A stretch of 64,000 nt of DNA from assembly GCA_905182995.1 (NCBI GenBank), contig CAJJDP010000092.1:1-64000 (forward strand), given 5' to 3'. Shown here in pieces: positions 62,010 to 64,000 of this stretch. The translations under genes and the position numbers were made by a program. Positions within the stretch are counted from its first letter, which is position 1; every line of letters starts with the position of its first letter. The notes under the pieces were generated by a model, which ran no database searches, was not told the origin of the DNA, and saw only the letters and a program-made list of their open reading frames with translations. The DNA comes from Paramecium octaurelia (Eukaryota; Ciliophora; Oligohymenophorea; Peniculida; Parameciidae).

Positions 62010-62480
62010 ATGAGTTAATTTAGCATCATTAGATAGGGTTATAACGTAACTTAAATACACAAGGAGGCTATTTATGATGTGTTCTCAAGAAGCTAGAAAT
62101 AGAAGGTGTTTGTCAATTAGGCAGAATACATTCGAAATCAATTGAATCAGCTCTTTGGTCCTTAATGGGTTGTATTTGTATGGGAAATTGGATTAAATTA
62201 CGATTATTCCTATTTTAACAAAGAGGAGTATGTTTTTGAATTTGAATGTGACAATAAACGATGTCTGATTTTGAAATGGAATTTTGTTCAATCAGAATAT
62301 AAGCCTGTTGAGTATAACATTTATAATGAATTTAAGAGTGAAGTATTTGAGCAAGATGATGTGATTTTAGAAGAATTAATTATAAAAATGCTACTACGAT
62401 ACTAAATCATTTAAAATATGGATCCTCTAATAACTAAGTTGCAGTCGGTCTTTTATTAGTGTCTCTAGTCAACATTTTGA
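62010..62480 (+). CDS. Divergent dynein light chain, LC8/DYNLL-like
   Basis: A 156-aa single frame. The central 60 residues, HKEAIYDVFSRSQ, NQAEYIRNQLNQLFGPQW and VVFVWEIGLNYDYSYFNKEE, follow the LC8 pattern (A...A...., A.YIKK.FD..Y.P.WH.IVG..FG..V..E), with the third strand YVFEFECDNKRCLILKW. The usual H-x-I-V-G-x-x-F-G core is altered, so target binding may differ. LC8 proteins dimerise and serve dynein and many hubs. The last 25 codons overlap the 3' end of the kinase on the other strand. Confidence 0.62.
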
Positions 62481-63399
62481 GGATCACAACTTTTGCAGGC
62501 CCATCATATTTCATTGTAATTCTAAATGTTAGCAGAATACATCATACTCTTTGGTTTCTATCTAATTAAATAGTTCCAACATTATCTCACTTTGAAAGGG
62601 CAATCTCAATTCAACTACACAGTAAAAGACAACTCCTAAACTCCAAATATCTGCCAGATGACCACTATATCCTGGAATTTCACTTTTTTTATTTTCTCTT
62701 AAACATTCTGGAGCAACAAATTGAAATGTGCCTTCAGTTCCTTTGACTCTGTCATTTTGGGGAGTCATTTATTGAGCTGATCCAAAATCACATATTTTAA
62801 TCTGATGATTTTTGGTCAATAGTATATTGTGTGGTTTAATGTCTCGATGTGCAACATATTATTACTAAAGATATTGCAATCCCATCAGCATTTGTTTGGC
62901 ATAATCTTTGAATGTGGGTTCATCAAATTTCCATGGAGCTGTGAATAATTCTTATTTGCTTTCCCACTTCAAAATTTGCCCCATTTCTGCATATTCTAAA
63001 ACCACATACAATTTCTCTCTCTCTTCATCATCGTATATCTCGAGCATCTTGACTATGTTGGGATGATCCAATTTTTAATGAATTTCTATTTCTCTGTATA
63101 CTTCATCTAATAATGAAACATACTTGGTTGCTTAAATAATTCTATGTGTATTTACTTCCATTGGGATTCTTATATATTTTATTCTTCTTTTTCAGAATAA
63201 ACTTATTAAACTTTTTTATTGCATATTCATGATTATCCTTAATTGCTAGTTTAATTTTCCCATATGATCCTTCTCCAATTATTTTCATAATCTTATATCC
63301 ATTTATGATCTTCTTTTTCTTAAAATTCACTAATGATATAGTCTTACATCGTTGGGATCTCTGGAGTAAGCTATCTCCTTCGACTTAAATATTTTACAT
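62407..63399 (-). CDS. CaMKK-like Ser/Thr protein kinase
   Basis: Complete kinase domain: GEGSYGKIKLA, YAIKKF, EVYREIEIHQKLDHPNIVK (αC Glu), HRDIKPHNILL, KICDFGSA, GTEGTFQFVAPECL, SGHLADIWSLGVVFYC and LKMLTRDTNKRPT. All catalytic residues are present. The long insert between the VAIK-like Lys and αC, and the HxDIKPxN...APE spacing, resemble CaM-kinase kinase and yeast Tos3/Elm1, which phosphorylate AMPK/CaMK activation loops. A 26-nt intron follows QIETKE. One base too many occurs in the A/T-rich run around 63184-63192; without it the frame would give 321 aa. Confidence 0.8.
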
Positions 63400-64000
63400 T
63401 CTTTATTCATTAAAATTAAATAAATTAATCAAATCAACACCTTTCTGGAAATTATATCAAATGTAAATACTAATAAGTTATATCAATTTCCAATTAATAA
63501 TAATATTTATATAGCATATCAAAAACACTTAACCAATTTATATCATTTAATAAGCCCTATTATATATTAGTTTGAAAGTTTAGAAGATGAATAAATTGAT
63601 GTTATTGATGATAGTAAATAATAATATTCATTTGAACAGGAATTTCACAAACAAATTAATCACATTAATAATACTAATTATATTAATCAAATTTAAAATA
63701 TAATAAAAATATAAATTCTATATAAATTAATGAATAGAAAATCATAATCTTGCAATGATTGTTTATTAAATAGTCAACGTACTAATTTCCAAAATATTTT
63801 GGTGAATTCAAAAAGTTGAGCTTATGAATATTATCTTTGATCAAAGTAATTATGAATTCCCAAATTTGGATATTTAATATAATTTTTAAAGTGGTAAAAT
63901 TTAATAATATAACATGATTAGAATTCAATTAAATTATATCTTCAATTATTGAAGGACTATTTAAGAGTACACTTAAGACTATTTATTAGATAGATTGTGA
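63400..64000. other. Right flank, possible partial plus-strand gene
   Basis: From about 63411 to the TGA at 63817-63819 a plus-strand frame stays open without TGA for about 135 codons. The part 63588-63819 looks coding (ESLEDEQIDVIDDSKQQYS, RKSQSCNDCLLNSQRTNFQ). No convincing in-frame ATG is upstream, so it may start in a 5' exon I cannot place. After 63820 nothing is seen. Confidence 0.3.

Noticed and set aside
1-64000. tRNA or rRNA genes, CRISPR arrays, LTR or Polinton-type elements
   Set aside because: I looked for cloverleaf-like GC-richer islands, regular spacer arrays, terminal repeats and polymerase or capsid motifs and saw none.

Overview
This window looks like macronuclear DNA of a Paramecium of the aurelia type. 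It is very AT-rich. Open frames run for kilobases only if TAA and TAG are read as glutamine and TGA is the sole stop (ciliate code 6). Introns are 20-33 nt with GTA-type donors, intergenic gaps are often under 200 bp, and one end carries a giant cysteine-periodic surface (immobilization) antigen gene. The species was not determined. ORFs called with the standard code are mostly fragments or antisense shadows, so the genes below were rebuilt with code 6 and intron removal.

Layout. 1-9.1 kb: a 2,730-codon intronless surface antigen gene on the minus strand with central 222-bp tandem repeats, followed by a gene-poor 2.3 kb. 11.4-13.6 kb: CPSF3 (the CPSF-73 nuclease). 14.2-18.8 kb: a small gene and a voltage- and cyclic-nucleotide-type K+ channel. 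18.9-26.1 kb: MORN-repeat, coiled-coil, B-box, methyltransferase-like, repeat-bearing membrane and hypothetical genes. 26.2-34.1 kb: an IP3-receptor-type Ca2+ release channel. 34.2-39.4 kb: a hypothetical gene and a second channel-like protein with a cyclic-nucleotide-binding domain but no K+ selectivity filter. 39.7-49.6 kb: BRE1-like E3, C2/coiled-coil, small membrane protein, CFAP97-like, RING, EF-hand and HTH genes. 49.7-58.7 kb: WDR49/64-like WD-repeat protein, NUDC, EGF-type membrane protein, coiled-coil protein and a TFIIB-like protein. 58.8-64 kb: two paralogous secreted Cys-rich proteins, a CK1-type pseudokinase, an LC8-like dynein light chain and a CaMKK-like kinase.

The functional content is ordinary ciliate cell biology: surface coat, ion channels and Ca2+ signalling, cilia, mRNA 3' processing and chromatin ubiquitination. 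No operon logic is expected in this lineage. No virus-like element, transposon, rRNA, tRNA or CRISPR was recognised.

Two assembly facts matter to any user. At 16077 and at 36296 a single N separates two equal-length copies (1,361 and 1,412 bp). These look like unmerged contig-end overlaps, so apparent duplicated channel fragments there are probably not biological. Several well-conserved genes also carry single-base frameshifts beside short A/T runs, which look like sequencing errors. Biologically, the most notable observations are introns that need AAG instead of TAG at the 3' splice site (one forced by the CPSF3 protein sequence), a channel paralogue without a selectivity filter, an IP3 receptor with a non-canonical filter, and a CK1-family pseudokinase.
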